A stretch of DNA of 64,000 bases from Flaveria trinervia (GCA_025506515.1 CM046453.1:124001-188000), one strand, 5' to 3'. Numbered from the stretch's first letter, positions 32,462-45,049 are shown. Made by a program: numbers and translations. Notes: generated from the letters alone by a model not told the origin.

Positions 32462-34456
32462 TGTAACACTCGGTTATTTTCTTTGAAGCCAAAGAAAGAA
32501 GAAAAAGAAATAAAAAAGAAAGAAAAAGGGGGAAAAAGGCATTTTACCCAAGTTGAGGGGTAAAATGTGCCAAAAAGGACAAAACTTTGGGGAAAGTGAG
32601 TGTAAAGGGCATGGCTGCCCACACCCCTCTCCTATACTCATGTTCAATCGGTCTTGAGAGGAAGAAAATGGAGAAAGGGCAGAAACTTTAGGAGTTTGAA
32701 GAATCAAGGTGAAGAGCCAAATTCAAGTGGTTTTTGTGGTGAAGTTTGAGGCACACGGGTTTGAAGGAAGCTCTATCCGAAGAGGCTACTAAGGTGAGTT
32801 ATAGGACCCCTATTATACACGTTTTTAACTGATTTTGGGGCTGGAACACATAGGAAACTGATTTGGTTATGTTGGGTGTTGTACCCGTATGTATGTGTTT
32901 GTGTGTTTGTATGATGTGTGCGACTCAGGTGGGGTTCGGATTTCAGGCATATTGTGTTTGATGATGATGCATATGGGTTTCTAAGGCTTAGGATGGTTGG
33001 ATTAAGCTTAGAACAGGTTAGAGAAGGTTCAAAGACTGCAATCTGTTGTTTTGGCCCGAATAAGACTGCATTCTACACCCAGTTAGGGCTCATGCGACTA
33101 GGAATTTTCTTATGCGACGGGAGGTCGACCGAATGTGATGCGACTGGAGGCCATACGGCTGAAAGTCATGCAACTAAGGATCATGCGCTGGAAGTCATGC
33201 GACTGAAGGTCATGTGCCTGGAAGTCATGCGACTGAAGGTCATGTGCCTGGAAGTCATGCGACTAAAGGTCATGCGCCTGGAAGTCATGCGACTGAAGGT
33301 CATGCGCCTGGAAGTCATGCGACTGAAAGTCATGCGCCTGGAAGTCATGCGACTGAGGGTCATGCGACTGAGAGTCCATACGCCCCATAGTGTCCATATG
33401 CCCTATAGTGTCCATGCGTCTGGAAGCTCTCCATACGCTTAAGTGTTCATACGCCCAAATAGGGCTCATGCGCCAGAAAGGACCTAGAATATTTTCTGCT
33501 TTTTGGGGAAAATTGTAAATGTAGGCTTTGACTGGTGATGTTACCGGGGATTAAGTAAGTCGACTTTTGAGGTCATAGATGATGTGATGGGTTATGTATG
33601 TGTGATGGTGCCTTGTATGGTGATGTTCTGTATGTTCATGTTTATGTTCCTTATTTGGAATATTATTTTCTCATGGCTTTACGTTGAATGTTAATAAACG
33701 AAATGATAAGAGGAACGTAATGAAGGGTGTTAGCTCAACTGTGTGCGGGTTAGCTACCTCGGAAGGATGCACACTGGGGTCTAATCCATGTGATTGATCA
33801 TACGTATGGGAACCTTGCCACTTACCCTGGTACTGTGGTCAGGCCACCGGGCACAATGTATAGGAGTCTATTTATAAACTTCGGCCCAGTACCCGCTTTA
33901 TGCATGACGGTGGGGTGAAGCACATGGCATTGATCCGAATGAAAGTAAATATTTAATGATGTATGTACGAAATGAATAATACAAAAGGAAAGGAATGAAT
34001 GATGATAATGAATGATAATGAGTAACGTCTGATGAACGAACGAATAATGAAGATAATAATGATATTATCTATGTGTATGTATAATTCGTGATCATGTACG
34101 ATTGTAAAGAACGGTTTAAAACGAAAGATAAAGTATGTTTTATTATAAAACTAGAACTCACTCAACAACGCTGACTTTTATGTGTTTCCAATTGGCAGGT
34201 AATGGTTGCTGAGGATGGCATGGGATGGCTACATGGCTCATTTTGAATAGTATTCTTTTGTATAATGTTTTTGTATTATAATGCGAACAAACGATATTTT
34301 GTAATGAATGTTGTATTATTTTGCAAAAGCTTTTATAATGAAATGAAATGTTGTTTTTAATGTTTCCGCTGCGATGTTTTAATGAAGCTAATGTAAATAT
34401 ATGTTTTATGTGCAATGATTAACCAGCTGTAAGCGTCCCGGGAATGGGGCCTTACA
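32462..34456 (+). repeat. Gypsy-A 3' LTR
   Basis: It runs from TGTAACACTCGG to GGGGCCTTACA, 1995 bp. It retains about 270 bp lost from the 5' copy and lacks some short segments present there (near 33700). It carries the minisatellite at 33130-33375. Confidence 0.9.
33130..33375 (+). repeat. 30-bp minisatellite in Gypsy-A 3' LTR
   Basis: There are about eight units of the same paired 15-mers as at 2532-2835. The copies are more homogeneous here than in the 5' LTR. Open frames crossing it are artefacts. Confidence 0.9.
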
Positions 34457-34461
34457 AGATC

Positions 34462-34870
34462 GTGTCATTATCATAAGGAGCTAGTTCTTCAAGAGAGTAT
34501 CCCCTAGAACTTAAGAGAGCTATTCTTTCATTTCTCAGCTATTGTTCAGCTTCCTCTTTCTTTCTCTTCTTTTCCTCTTCTAAGGTCAACCTTGTTGTTT
34601 TCTATTTATTTCAGAGGGTAGTTCAATAATTGCCTCTGTGATAATTAGATCATCAGACAAAGAAGATAACCCTTTCGTAGCTTGGATCTCAGCTTCTGAA
34701 AATTGGGATAATTCTTTCGTAACTTTGACTTTAGCTTCAGAAGTTAGTGGGATTGCACTACCTGTCCAACTGTTTCAGTTGCTGGGCCATCAGTCCCTTT
34801 ATTCCCTTCGAAATAAATCTCGGGTGAAAAAATCAGCATACTGTTCATTTAAGTCAACTTTGACTAGTTA
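34462..34870 (-). pseudogene. Copia-A third ORF, proximal part
   Basis: This minus-strand coding remnant lies directly downstream of RNase H. It includes the residues SEAEIQATKGLSSLSDDLII (about 34705-34645), a Glu/Lys-rich helix, and SRGYSLEELAPYDND reaching the Gypsy-A insertion at 34462. The frame carries on at 2122 in the distal part. In-frame stops are visible, so it is dead. The function of this ORF in Copia elements is not established. Confidence 0.6.
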
Positions 34871-34899
34871 ATTAGGTTTCTCTCATGAATATCTCTAAT

Positions 34900-35400
34900 G
34901 AAATAGTACCTGATGTTAATGTGCTTTGTCTTTGAGTGCTGGACTAGATTTTCTGTAATGGAAATGACACTCTAGTTGTCAATTTGGATAAGAGTCTCCA
35001 TGAAATTGAATCATAATCTAACATCTAATTTTGAATCCATAACAATTGAGCACATCAACTAGCAACAACGATGTATTCAACTTCAGTGGTTGATGTTGAA
35101 ACATGGGATTGCTTCTTACATTACAAGGAGATTATCATTTCACCAAGAAATTAACATACTCTTGATGTTGATTTTTTGTTGATGTTACAGCCACCATAGT
35201 CACTATCAGTGTAGTTATAGAGATTGAAATTTTGATTCCTTGGATACCAAATACCCAATTTGGGAGCTCCTTTAAGGTATCTAAAGATTATCTTGACAAC
35301 AACTAGGTGAGACACCTTTGGAACAACCTGATATCTATCACATATACAAGTTGCAAACATGATATCAGGTCTACTTGTTGTGAGATATATTAGAGATCCA
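34900..35400 (-). pseudogene. Copia-A RNase H domain
   Basis: The blocks LVVVKIIFRYLKGAPKLGIWY, LYNYTDSDYGGCNINKKSTS (35300-35160) and, after a frameshift, a WxxKKQ-VSTST-EAEYI-like region near 35110-35050 identify Copia RNase H. The Asp of DSDY is present. The domain is broken by stops. Confidence 0.75.
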
Positions 35401-36330
35401 ATAATTGCCCTATACTGATTTAATTGGTATCCTCCCCCTCAGAGTCAGGACAAAGATTGTGATTTTTGGGAATAGGAGTCTTTGCTCGCTTACAATCCTT
35501 CATATCAAATATTTCTAAAATGTTATTGACATATTTAGATTTATTGATAAAGAACCCTTCCTTTATTTGCTTTACCTGAATTCCAAAAAAAAGTCCATTT
35601 TCCCCATGGAACTTACCTCAAACTTCTTTACATAATTCTCTTAAAATCCTACACATTTGGCCATTTGAGGAACCAAATATGATGTCATCAACATAGACTT
35701 GTACGAGCAAAATGTCTTTCCCGGACATTCTTATGAATAAAGTCTTGTTAATGGTACCTCTCGTCTAACCATTCTTCAGGAGAAACTAAGACAAAGTCTC
35801 ATACCATAGTCTAGGTGCATGTTATAGCCCATAGAGAGCTTTATCCAATTTGCACACATAGTTAGGGTGTTGTGGGTCTTCAAATCCTGGAGGTTGACAC
35901 ACATATATCCCCATATAGAAATGCACAATTTACATCAAGCTAGTAGACTGTAAAATTCTTGGATGTTGTATAAGCAAGAACGATCCTCACTACCTCAAGT
36001 CTTGCAACAGGTGTAAAGACATCAGTGTTATGTGTATCTTTGAACTACCAGTCTTGCTTTGTTCTTGATCATCAAACCTCTATCATCTTTCTTGAACCTG
36101 GATACCCACTTTATGCCAATACGTACTTGACCGGATGGTAGTGGAAACAGGTTTCAAACCTTTTATCTTTTGAATTAAAGCAACTCCTCTTGTATTGATT
36201 CAACCCAACTACTATCCTTTAAAGCTTCCTCTACCTTCTTTAGTTCTACTTGAGAAAGAAGCACGAGTACAAGCATACATTACCATTATGAGTTTGTCCT
36301 TTTGTTCTCACACCTTCAGAAACATCTTCA
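35400..36330 (-). pseudogene. Copia-A reverse transcriptase
   Basis: This is strongly decayed Copia RT. Fragments such as KLDKALYGL (about 35855-35825), the LVQVYVDD region near 35710-35690 and the downstream FFxGLQV/IKQ and SPMSTS-type blocks (35620-35450) keep the correct order on the minus strand. Several frameshifts preclude a product. Confidence 0.7.
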
Positions 36331-36689
36331 ATGATGTTCTCAGCTGGGCGAGTGTTGTGAATTCTGAGCCTAGGGATCACATTCAATTGCATGGAGAGAT
36401 CAAGATTTAAGAAGTTCTGCTCAAGATTTTGTACACTTGGACCAGCTAAGGTTTTCATTCAATGAGTACTAATTGAATGAAGGAGAGACAACGTCAGTAT
36501 TATTTGGATGTGAAGTAGCATTAACAGTTGTATGTTCCTTCAAAATGCTGCTTACATCAGCTTGGTGTTGTGCATTGTTTGAGTTGTCACTTGATGAGTT
36601 TTGAGGCTCACTTTGTTGACAACTTGTTGAAGCTCCACTAGCTCTTGAGATAGTCATACTATCATATATTCTAATTGTGGGAGCTTGAT

Positions 36690-37740
36690 TTTCAGCAACT
36701 CTTGGAGAACTTGGAAGAGGTCTAGGTAATTCAAACAGTTGGTCATCATCAAAATCACTTTGAGTACCTGTTCAGCTGAAAATTCTCACAAGAAGGTTTA
36801 GAATAGTTTAAAAATAATTCTAAATCAAAGATATGATCAGGTCCATTCCTCCTAACATAAGGAGTATGTTCATTAAGAACAATGTTGAAAGATTCCTAAA
36901 TTTTTTTATTTTTAATGTTGTAAACTCTATAGGCAATAAAGTTAGAGGAATATCCAACAAAGATAGCATCATCAGACTTTTCAGCAAATTTTTCCAAATT
37001 GTTCTTTGTGTTAAGTATGGTATACCTGCTGCCAAAGGACATAAGAAAGCCAATGAAAGGTGGCCTCTTATTCCATAACTCATAAGGGATTTTTCTATAG
37101 GGCTTAACTATAAGAAATTTGTTCTACATATAGCATGCAGTGCTGATTGACTATGCCCAGAATGTTAGAGGCAGCTTTGAATCAGCTAACATAGTCTTGG
37201 CATCCTCAATAAGTATCCTATTTCTCCTCTCAGCAACATCATTTTGTTGAGGAGTTCTAGGAGCACTATATTATCTTGTAATCTCTTTTGAGTTACAGAA
37301 TAAGTCAAGAAATTGATTCTTAAACTCAGTACCTTGATCACTTCTAATTATTTTAACCTTGTGATTAATTTGATTTTCTATTTTAAGAATAAAAAATTTT
37401 AAAATTTCAGCGGTTTGATCTTTAGTTCTTAAGAAGAATACCAATATAAATCTAGTACAATACAATTATCACAAGGCAATATGATTTCCTTCCAATGCTC
37501 ATTATACTTGTGGGACCAAATAGATCCATGTACAACAAGTGTAATGGAGTGATGATAGAGTTAACTTCTTTAGATTTGTGAGGAACCCTATGTTGCTTTC
37601 CTTTTAGACATGCAACACAATTATCCTTGCAGAAAAAATTCCTTTTTAGGCTCACCATGTACCAAGTAAATTCTTAACCAAATTGTTCATGGTTTTAAAA
37701 TTAACATGATATATCCTTTTATGCCACAAAGTTGACTAAT
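36690..37740 (-). pseudogene. Copia-A integrase
   Basis: The zinc-binding part has CKDNCVACLKGKQH (about 37640-37590). The core has LLYMDLFGP (first Asp, about 37530) and KIIRSDQGTEFKNQF (second Asp, about 37330), and a downstream ERRNRT-like block at about 37225 carries the Glu. Frameshifts separate these. The C-terminal zone (37080-36830) is also recognisable. Confidence 0.75.
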
Positions 37741-38150
37741 CACCATTGGCTTTGAAAAGAAAGCATGATACTTCACCCAATAGGGAAGCATTGTTGATAT
37801 CAAGCTTGTATATATCCCCTTTCCTTGGAGATCTAAGAAGCACCAATTCTTGAGGAATTTCCATCCCAGGTTTGAGGATAATGCACTCATGTTCTATGAA
37901 AAGCAATTGGTGCTTTTGATCAAAAAATTGAGAAACACTTACAAGATTGTGTTCAAGCTGTTTGATAAAGTTTACTTTATCCACCTTTAACTTACCATTA
38001 GATAAACTACCTCTGCCTGAAATGTATCCTCCAGTTTCACCTCCAAACTGAACACGTCCTCCATCAAAATATTAAAATTGTTGAGGAAGAGATATGTTCC
38101 CTATCATGTGTCTGGAGCATCCATTATCCATAATCTATACATTTTCATTT
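37736..38150 (-). pseudogene. Copia-A protease and pre-integrase linker
   Basis: The active-site block reads MDNGCSRHMIG at about 38132-38100, preceded by a stop where a Trp is usual, and a further TAA follows at about 38075. The linker LEHNLVSVSQFFDQKHQLLF (37950-37890) and DIYKLDI are typical of the Copia PR-IN junction. In most plant Copia elements the triplet is DSG; here the middle residue is Asn. Confidence 0.65.
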
Positions 38151-38464
38151 TTTTCATGTCGATGTCCCTACACGTATGGTGAAAAGATTAGTTACTGTTG
38201 GAAACACAAGCCTTGTTGGTCTTGGGCTCTCTAATGTGGATGATATAATTAAACCAAAATGTATGCATGGGGGTTCAATTGCGGTATGTGAAGAAGAGGT
38301 CTGGGTTGCAACATCTTTTTTGATCTTCCATTCCATCCTTTGGTTAATCAGTGTGGATAAGCTTGATGCAACTTGAGCAACATAGCTTTAAATCGAGGCT
38401 TCTTTCTTCTCAGAAGAGACTTTCACCACCTTTTCTTCCGAAGCAGTATTCTTCTCAGAAGGTT

Positions 38465-40828
38465 TCAAAGAAATTCTTTTGTTCTTTTGACTTTTCTTGT
38501 CACGTCATCCGAAGCTATTTTCCTTTTGGAAGAATGAGTTTTTTCCGAAAGCAACCTTTCTTTGGAAACAAGCTTTCCTTTCCTCAGCACTTGAACGATG
38601 TGATAAGGTCCAAATGGGAAACCTTCTTTTACTCCTTCCTTCTTAATATTATTTGTATAATGTGTGCTTGTAGGATTGTAGTAACAATCTTTAACCATGT
38701 GGTTGTGCCGACCAGACATTATGCATTCAATGTTAAGCTTTATGGGATACGAAGACTGTTGTTTCTTACACTTCTTATTATCATCAACAATGTTCCCCAT
38801 CAACTTCTCATCCTTTAGTAGGACAAAAGTGCTAATACTACACTCCTTTCCTGGATTAGAGTTTCCAACCACCTAGAATCGGGCTAAAATGAACACACCT
38901 TTTTGCTTTGGGTCTATCTTTAGCTTGGACTCAGACACTTTCTTGGCAGTTTTTCTGGTTGCCTTAGCTCTATTTCTTCTGCCTTTGGTGGTTAGGGTTG
39001 ATCAACACTAGTATGGATGGGTTGTTTTACTTGGTCCTTCCCTGTGATGGTCTCTATAGTTACATCATTCTTCTTCTTGTGAGGTAGAGAGTCAGTAGAT
39101 GACACGTCTTGCTCTTTAGTATCACATCTTGGTTGTCTTATTCATAAGACTGTGGTGGAGCAATTTCATTGGTTTCCAACCCACTTTTATTTTGATAACA
39201 AACCTTTGAGTGGGAGGATGATGCAAGAATGGTTTTGAAGTTATGCTCTTCAATAGAACACTTCTATGCTTTGGCCTTAGCTATGATTAGCTAGGCTTGA
39301 GCCTTAGTTAACTTGGAAATTAAATCTTTGATTTGAGCCCTATAGTTGGAGTGTTCATATTTCAAAAAGGATACAGTTTTCTCTAACTCGTCAATTTTCA
39401 TTTTATAGTCAGTTTCTGCCCTTTTGAAATAAGATTTTAAGATGTTTAAGGACTTAATATCATATTTGATTTCCATGTTACAGTCCTGATGTAATTTGAC
39501 TTTAGCAATACAAGCTGGAGTACATAGATGTTCATTTACCTTTCTATCATCTGTTCTAGTCTTGAGTGCTTTAACAGGGTCACATCTTGCACCATGAAGC
39601 TCGAGTCAACTTCTTGAGCAGCAACAGCAGTTTGTTGTTCAGTTGACTTTATAGCAGCTTTAGATGTGACAGAATGTGTGGAGGCTTGAATGGCTCCTAG
39701 GTTGGATTTAGGATCTTTGCATTCCTTGGCAAAATGACCAAGTTGATTGCAGTTGTAGCACTTGGCCTTGGTTTTGTCAAACCTGAATTTGCTGTTGATT
39801 GGGTTTTAAGGGACTGTCTTTCAGTTCTTTTGAAGAACTTCTTTGCTCTATAAGTCAGTAGAGCCATTTGTTGGACTATGTCCATGTATTCAACATCATC
39901 TGGGCTGAAACATTCTAGATCATCAAAACATAATTGAAAATCACTAGAATGTCTATTTTCTGAAACAAAGGCATAATTGTCTAAAAGGAACTTGATTGAG
40001 CCTGTTGAGACCTTGATGTCTCAAGGAAAAATGATGTATGGCCCAGAAGAACATGATGGCTGCTGGGAGTAAGTCTAGTACTATTGAGGTTAGGGGGTCT
40101 TGAGCCTTCACCAACCACTAAAGCATTCCTAGCAGGAAGGCTGGAGGGTCTGCTCTCCCAGTGGCCTTTCTAAGTCTCCATCTCTACACGGTATCCATCA
40201 AGAATGTTGTATAGTTCAGTCATTGTAAGAGTGTTCAAATTCTCTGTTCTCTTGATAGAGACACAGTAAAAAGTCCATTGTTGAGGAAGTGCACTCATGA
40301 ACTTCCTTGATAGGTCTCCCTTCTCAAGAGTCACACCTACAGACTAAAGTGATGAAATAAGATCCATATACCTAAAGTATTGTTGACTGAGGGTCTCTCC
40401 AGAAATATGTGTGAAGTTGTCAAATTGCTACATCATGGAATCTTTCTTCGACTCATTTGAACCAGAATACATTGATTTCAAAGCGCAAAGAGTTCTTTGG
40501 CTGACTTGCAGTGCTTAAAGCCTACCATTATGGAGTTTGTTATGGCTATAAGCAGTATAGTCATGGCATTGCTATCAATGTCCATTGTCTTGAGGTCTTC
40601 ATCTGAGTAATCTTCAACGACTTTCTCTATCATGGCACAAGTACCAGCCGGTCCAACCATTTTTGGCTTGTAAGGACCATTGATGATAGATCTTCATATT
40701 TTGATGTCTTGATACTTAATGAAACCTTCAATACGCATACTCCAAGATCTAAAGTTATAAGGGGTAATAATAGGAGCTTTAGTCATTGTTCCCGGTTCAA
40801 ACTCAGATAATTTTTAGTTGGTGGCCAT
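38465..40828 (-). pseudogene. Copia-A gag with two zinc knuckles
   Basis: I take the start ATG at 40828, because its frame runs (through stops) into YSDEDLKTMDIDSNAM and FKHCKSAKELF. The first CCHC knuckle, CYNCNQLGHFAKEC, is at about 39761-39720. A coiled coil (ETDYKMKIDELEKTVSFLKY, about 39425-39360) and a second knuckle at 38725-38684 follow; its second Cys is Ser (CIMSGRHNHMVKDC). Early in-frame stops (codon 5, and a Trp-to-stop change near 40695) and later frameshifts inactivate it. The two-knuckle, coiled-coil layout matches Copia-B and supports a Sirevirus-like ancestry. Confidence 0.75.
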
Positions 40829-40905
40829 TTTTGAGTGAGGTAAGTGTATGAGTGATGAAATAGGTTGATTTGGACGGTAAGAACTTACAATCAAGAGCCT
40901 AAGAA

Positions 40906-40917
40906 GCTTTGATACCA
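40906..40917 (-). other. Copia-A primer binding site
   Basis: On the minus strand TGGTATCAAAGC lies two bases after the 5' LTR. It is a Met-type PBS with one difference from TGGTATCAGAGC. Confidence 0.8.
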
Positions 40918-40919
40918 AT

Positions 40920-41749
40920 TGCAGGATCGAGTTTGATCACACAACACAATTGTTATCTCTCAAACTTACTAAATCACACTTGGTTTGATGATATAATCCC
41001 TTCAGAGTTGATAAGAATATTATAAGTAAACAAACACAAGAGATAGATTTTCAAGATACTTGTATATATTACTTTTCAACTTAAAGTTTTACAAGACTCT
41101 TTCAAGCATTGTTTACTAAGTGTACAATGAGAACTATATATACTAATATCTACATCTGGTTATACAAAAGATTACCAACTGGAATGTACGACTAAACAAT
41201 ACTATATTACTAGAAGTAATGTATCAAAGATAAAATACTATCTTAGATTTTGTAGTCACGACATGTTTATGACTTACATTTTGTCATCAACTAAAGTTGG
41301 TAACTTTACTAACTGATAAAGGATGAATAGTAGAATAAAGTATGGTCAACTACATGAGCGTGGGAAAATACCATGCAGTATCTCAGAGGTTGCAGCAGGT
41401 TGTCAGCGGAACCATACTTATGTCCACTGGTTCATAATAGGTTTTTTCGAAAGTTAATTGGCTTCGGAGGAATAAGTTCTTCCAAAGATACTTGTATTTT
41501 GAAAGAGTCTACTTCTTCCAAGACTTACGCTCATTTCATGGCCTCATACTTCGGAAGTCATTGTCTTGAAATCTTCTAAGTGTTGAACTTAGGAAGAAGG
41601 ATGACTTTGTCTTCAGAAGTCAGGATTCCTCTTCGGAAGTTCTTTTAGCTTTATTCTTCGGAAGTGTAGCTTTTCCTTTCGGAAGTTCTTTTACAGTTGT
41701 ACCAAAATTGTTTCTAAATGTTTGTTTTGGTTGCACCATCGATCCAACA
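40920..41749 (-). repeat. Copia-A 5' LTR
   Basis: This 830-bp LTR runs from TGCAGGATCG to GATCCAACA. A minus-strand TATATATAG lies near 41127-41140. It carries many CTTCGGAAG-like palindromes in 41420-41700. The flank at 41750-41754 is AAAAT, so the target duplication beyond the left window edge should also read AAAAT. Confidence 0.85.
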
Positions 41750-42267
41750 AAAATTGTTACATTTAAATAAAATTACGTTTTATTTTATCTTATGTTGCAA
41801 TGATCACACGATCCGGTTTTAATATCCTAGATATTAGTACTTATGTATTAAAAGTGTCGAACTAGTTTAGCTATAAATAAATCCTTTTCTAATTATTAGC
41901 CATTGACTTTAGAAAATAAGATATTATTATTTTATTTTCTAAACTCAAATTTTGTGTAACTTCAAATAATAATCTTTATTTTATTTTTTACATGTTTTCA
42001 CACTTGTTAATATACATGTAAGTAAGTATGTATGTTTATATATTTTGTGTTAGAGTTTAATAAATTTTTTTTATCAAACTCTTCATTTCATTTGTTAAAA
42101 ATGGTTTGTAATCTTTTGAAATCCTAAACGTCCAACACAATCATTAAAACATAAAATATAAACATATGCAAAAATATGTTCAATGCCAAGCTAAAAGGGT
42201 TTTGATGTTCTTGAGAGCCTAAAGAACACCACGATAGTCCAGGGACAAAAATAATAAATCTTAAACT

Positions 42268-42374
42268 TTTGCTCCACTAGCTTCAAGATATATCTTGGTG
42301 ACCTCCTTTATTGAACTAATTTGTTGTATTTTGTCTTGGACTTCATTTTGAAGTTTTCTTGATGCTTATATCTT
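42268..42374 (-). CDS. Possible terminal exon, unidentified
   Basis: After an AG preceded by a T-rich tract, the minus strand stays open for 34 codons to a TAA (42268-42270). It gives a helical sequence containing ASRKLQNEVQDKIQQISSIK and ending EASGAKV. The composition looks more protein-like than the surroundings, but I find no upstream exon in the next 1.3 kb and do not recognise the family. It may be chance. Confidence 0.15.
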
Positions 42375-43680
42375 AAAATTAAAAAAAACAAACTAGTCTA
42401 TTATTTACATCTCAAAATAAATACATACAAGACTTGAAAGATAATTATTACATGCCCAAGTAAGAATATAAATTTACAACCGAATCAAATCAACCAACAC
42501 AAACACAAGGTCATGGCTTGCTTTGTACCAACAACACAACATATTTATAATCTTGATATTTTTTAGTAACTTGCTATCTACTTGTACAAATTGATAACTA
42601 TGAAAAAAAATGTTAGCTACCATATATTTTTTCTCTTACTTGAAAATAATATAGCATTGGTTTCTAAACAAGAAAACCAATAATATGTCATAAAATATGA
42701 AAAACAATCATAAGAGCCTCTAGATACTAATTATTGGGTTTCTTATATGCTTTAAGCAACAGAAGCAGTTCTAGACATGTAATTTAAAAAATTATAAACC
42801 CATTAAGGATTCATAAGTAGTTCTTAAAATTTAGAACGAAACAAGCGTAGGGTGTTTAAAAAAATAACAAACTTTGAAGGGAAGTGGTAGCTAGTCGATG
42901 AAGATGATAAATGAAGGATCCAAGTGTCTCCTTCTACAAAAGTAATCTACACCAAGCAACTTTAGTCAAAATCCCAGGATGTCAAGAATACATTCATGAA
43001 CTCTCTAGTTCACAAGTTTGAACATAACAAAAGGGAGAAGATTGTGTTTGTTGCACTTGGATCCATGACATGGCATCCTACTCATATTTAATATTAAAAA
43101 TCTTGTAAACTTTAAAAGCAAGAATATAAAATTTGCAACACAAAATAATAATACTTGCATTAAATTATTAATATATAAATAAAGATTCATATATAAGCAT
43201 ATTGTATATATATTTTAAGCTACTTCATTAAAATATACTATTAAATGAAATCAATTCATTTAATAATATAATTTAACTTAATAATAATATACTTGACATC
43301 AACCAGATACACGTGTTAAAACCAAGTTTAAGCACGTATGTGAAATAATTGCTTAGTGTGTGACCTATTGGGATTATATTAGTGACAAAATTGTTGCATG
43401 CTGAGTCTTGGGCTTGTATTTCCAACAGAAAACACATGAATCCTCAAATTCAACGTTAAGTACCGAAGGGCGAAAAAGAAATTTAAGACAAGAAATAGTT
43501 GTGGTATATCGATCAAAATTCAGAAAAATGGTAGGTTAAAGAGTAAGAAAGACATCACGTGACGTCCATGCACTTTAATTTTTACAAATATTGATGGGTG
43601 TGTCTAGTTAGTTTTGTAGAGTGTATTGTGTGGTCATGTTACGTTTAGGTGTTGGTTAATGTCATGGAACTTAATTTGTA

Positions 43681-43917
43681 GTGTTTCAAGAACAAGTTGT
43701 TTGGTATGTAGTCACTGTCACAGGTACATTGCCCTTTTCAATGACCAGACTTCACCTTGTTGGTTATGACTATAACAAATACCAATTTCAACGTTATATG
43801 ATTAACATTAATGGATATCCTACTCGATCGATCTTTACAAGACAACATGTACGTCCACGTTTGGGATCCACATATGTGATACATTTTGGTGCTTTTACAC
43901 CTGATAGCATATTGTGA
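43681..43917 (+). CDS. Unassigned 78-codon ORF
   Basis: The frame starts MFQEQVVWYVVTVTGTLPFS and contains YDYNKYQFQRYMININGYP and GSTYVIHFGAFTPDSIL. It is in a non-repeat region and has balanced amino-acid use, so it might be an exon or a gene fragment. I do not recognise a family, and there is no clear promoter or splice context. Confidence 0.2.
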   Translation: MFQEQVVWYVVTVTGTLPFSMTRLHLVGYDYNKYQFQRYMININGYPTRSIFTRQHVRPRLGSTYVIHFGAFTPDSIL

Positions 43918-44626
43918 TTTTCTGAAAAAAAATTTATATTGTACGTAGCTAGGTTTATCTTTGAATATTGATGTGAATAAATGAATTGAAATGAAATGAT
44001 AGTGGGGTGGGTAGACAGCCTGGGGCATGTCACAAGAAAGCGTGGGCTTTAAGCGAGCAGCGTCCATCATTAACTTCATAACCACTGATTTATAAATTAA
44101 ATTACAAAGTAGGTGGTTTCCTTGATTGGTGGCCATCTAATTAATTAGTACAAACGTTATCCACTGGAATCATGCCATATTCTTATTCTTTGGATTTTTC
44201 TTTATAATTAAAAACGCACCATTTTTATTTTCAAATTCAACTTTAGTTGAACAAAAAATGTACAATATAAATAGTTTGTTTGCTTCACATCAAAGAGTCA
44301 ATTCATGATCATCTTCTTCACTTTATATACGTACATTTAATTACATAAAAATAAATTAATTAGAAATACACAAGTTAAGTTGCCCATTTTTCACTTTTTT
44401 AAACAACCTACCAACACCAACACCACCAATCATCATTAACAAACACTCAGAATGTGATACATGTTAGACTGTCTAATATATATGATTGTTAAATCTTAAG
44501 AAATGCAACTTATCACAATGAATGATGATGAATTAGGTCATTTCTACTAAGTAAGCTATTTTGCAACAACAAAAAACTATTAAGATTTATTCATCGTGAA
44601 TTAAGCTCAGCTAGTTAGAAAAAACC

Positions 44627-44962
44627 AATGATTTCGCGACTGGATCGGACCGCCGGTCCGATCAGTTTGACCGGGGATTGGTGCGGTGGCCGGTCCGGTT
44701 CACTTCGATTCGTTTTTAGAATAACTTTTTTTTATTTTAATGGGTAAAACGGGGTGTTAAACAATAAATTAGTATATCGGATATACAAATTTAGTTAAGT
44801 TTTATATATAACTATAAAATATATATGTAAATCATATATAAATTACTTATATTTAATTACATATATAAATATAATTAAAATATAGTTAAACCGGTCCAAA
44901 CGGTCTGACCACCAAACCAATAAGGTGTCCGGTTCGATATCCGATCCAGTTTTCAAAACATT
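44627..44962. mobile_element. MITE-like element
   Basis: This 336-bp segment has imperfect 23-bp terminal inverted repeats: AATGATTTCGCGACTGGATCGGA at the left and the complement of AATGTTTTGAAAACTGGATCGGA at the right (18 of 23 match). GC-rich ACCGGTCCGG words are subterminal on both sides and the centre is AT-rich. Flanking AAAAAAC is present on both sides but is low complexity. There is no coding capacity; a DNA transposon of the hAT or Mutator type would have to move it. Confidence 0.5.
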
Positions 44963-45049
44963 AAAAAAACTCATGATGTTTCATACATTCCATTATATAT
45001 GATTTATTTATGTAAATATCGAGGTGTAAAAAGATTACAAACTAATTAA

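Larger units (their letters stand above)
2123..34456 (+). mobile_element. Gypsy-A (Tekay/Del chromovirus), whole element
   Basis: This plus-strand Ty3/Gypsy element has LTRs at 2123-4017 and 32462-34456, flanked by a 5-bp target duplication AGATT (2118-2122) / AGATC (34457-34461), one mismatch. Without the nested Copia-B and LARD-A it is about 8.5 kb. Its order is LTR, Met PBS, gag, (protease missing), RT, RNase H, integrase, chromodomain-like tail, PPT, LTR. The motif 'ggggacgaaacctata' and the purine tract before a TGTAAC LTR start are typical of the Tekay/Del lineage. Numerous stops and frameshifts make it defective. Confidence 0.85.
242..41749 (-). mobile_element. Copia-A, whole element (split by Gypsy-A)
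   Basis: This is a minus-strand Ty1/Copia element made of two pieces, 242-2122 and 34462-41749; everything between belongs to Gypsy-A and its own insertions. In transcription order it has a 5' LTR (40920-41749), a PBS, gag with zinc knuckles, protease, integrase, RT, RNase H, a third ORF, a polypurine tract and a 3' LTR (242-720). That third ORF was split by Gypsy-A, and its frame reads on across the insertion point. The overlapping LTR parts differ at roughly one base in ten over the first 150 bases by eye, making it the oldest element of this stack. Many frameshifts and stops show that it is dead. Confidence 0.85.
41750..44626. other. AT-rich intergenic region
   Basis: There is no transposon boundary or recognised protein here. 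Two short ORF-like segments (42268-42374 minus, 43681-43917 plus) are noted separately. The rest is AT-rich low-complexity sequence. Confidence 0.5.
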
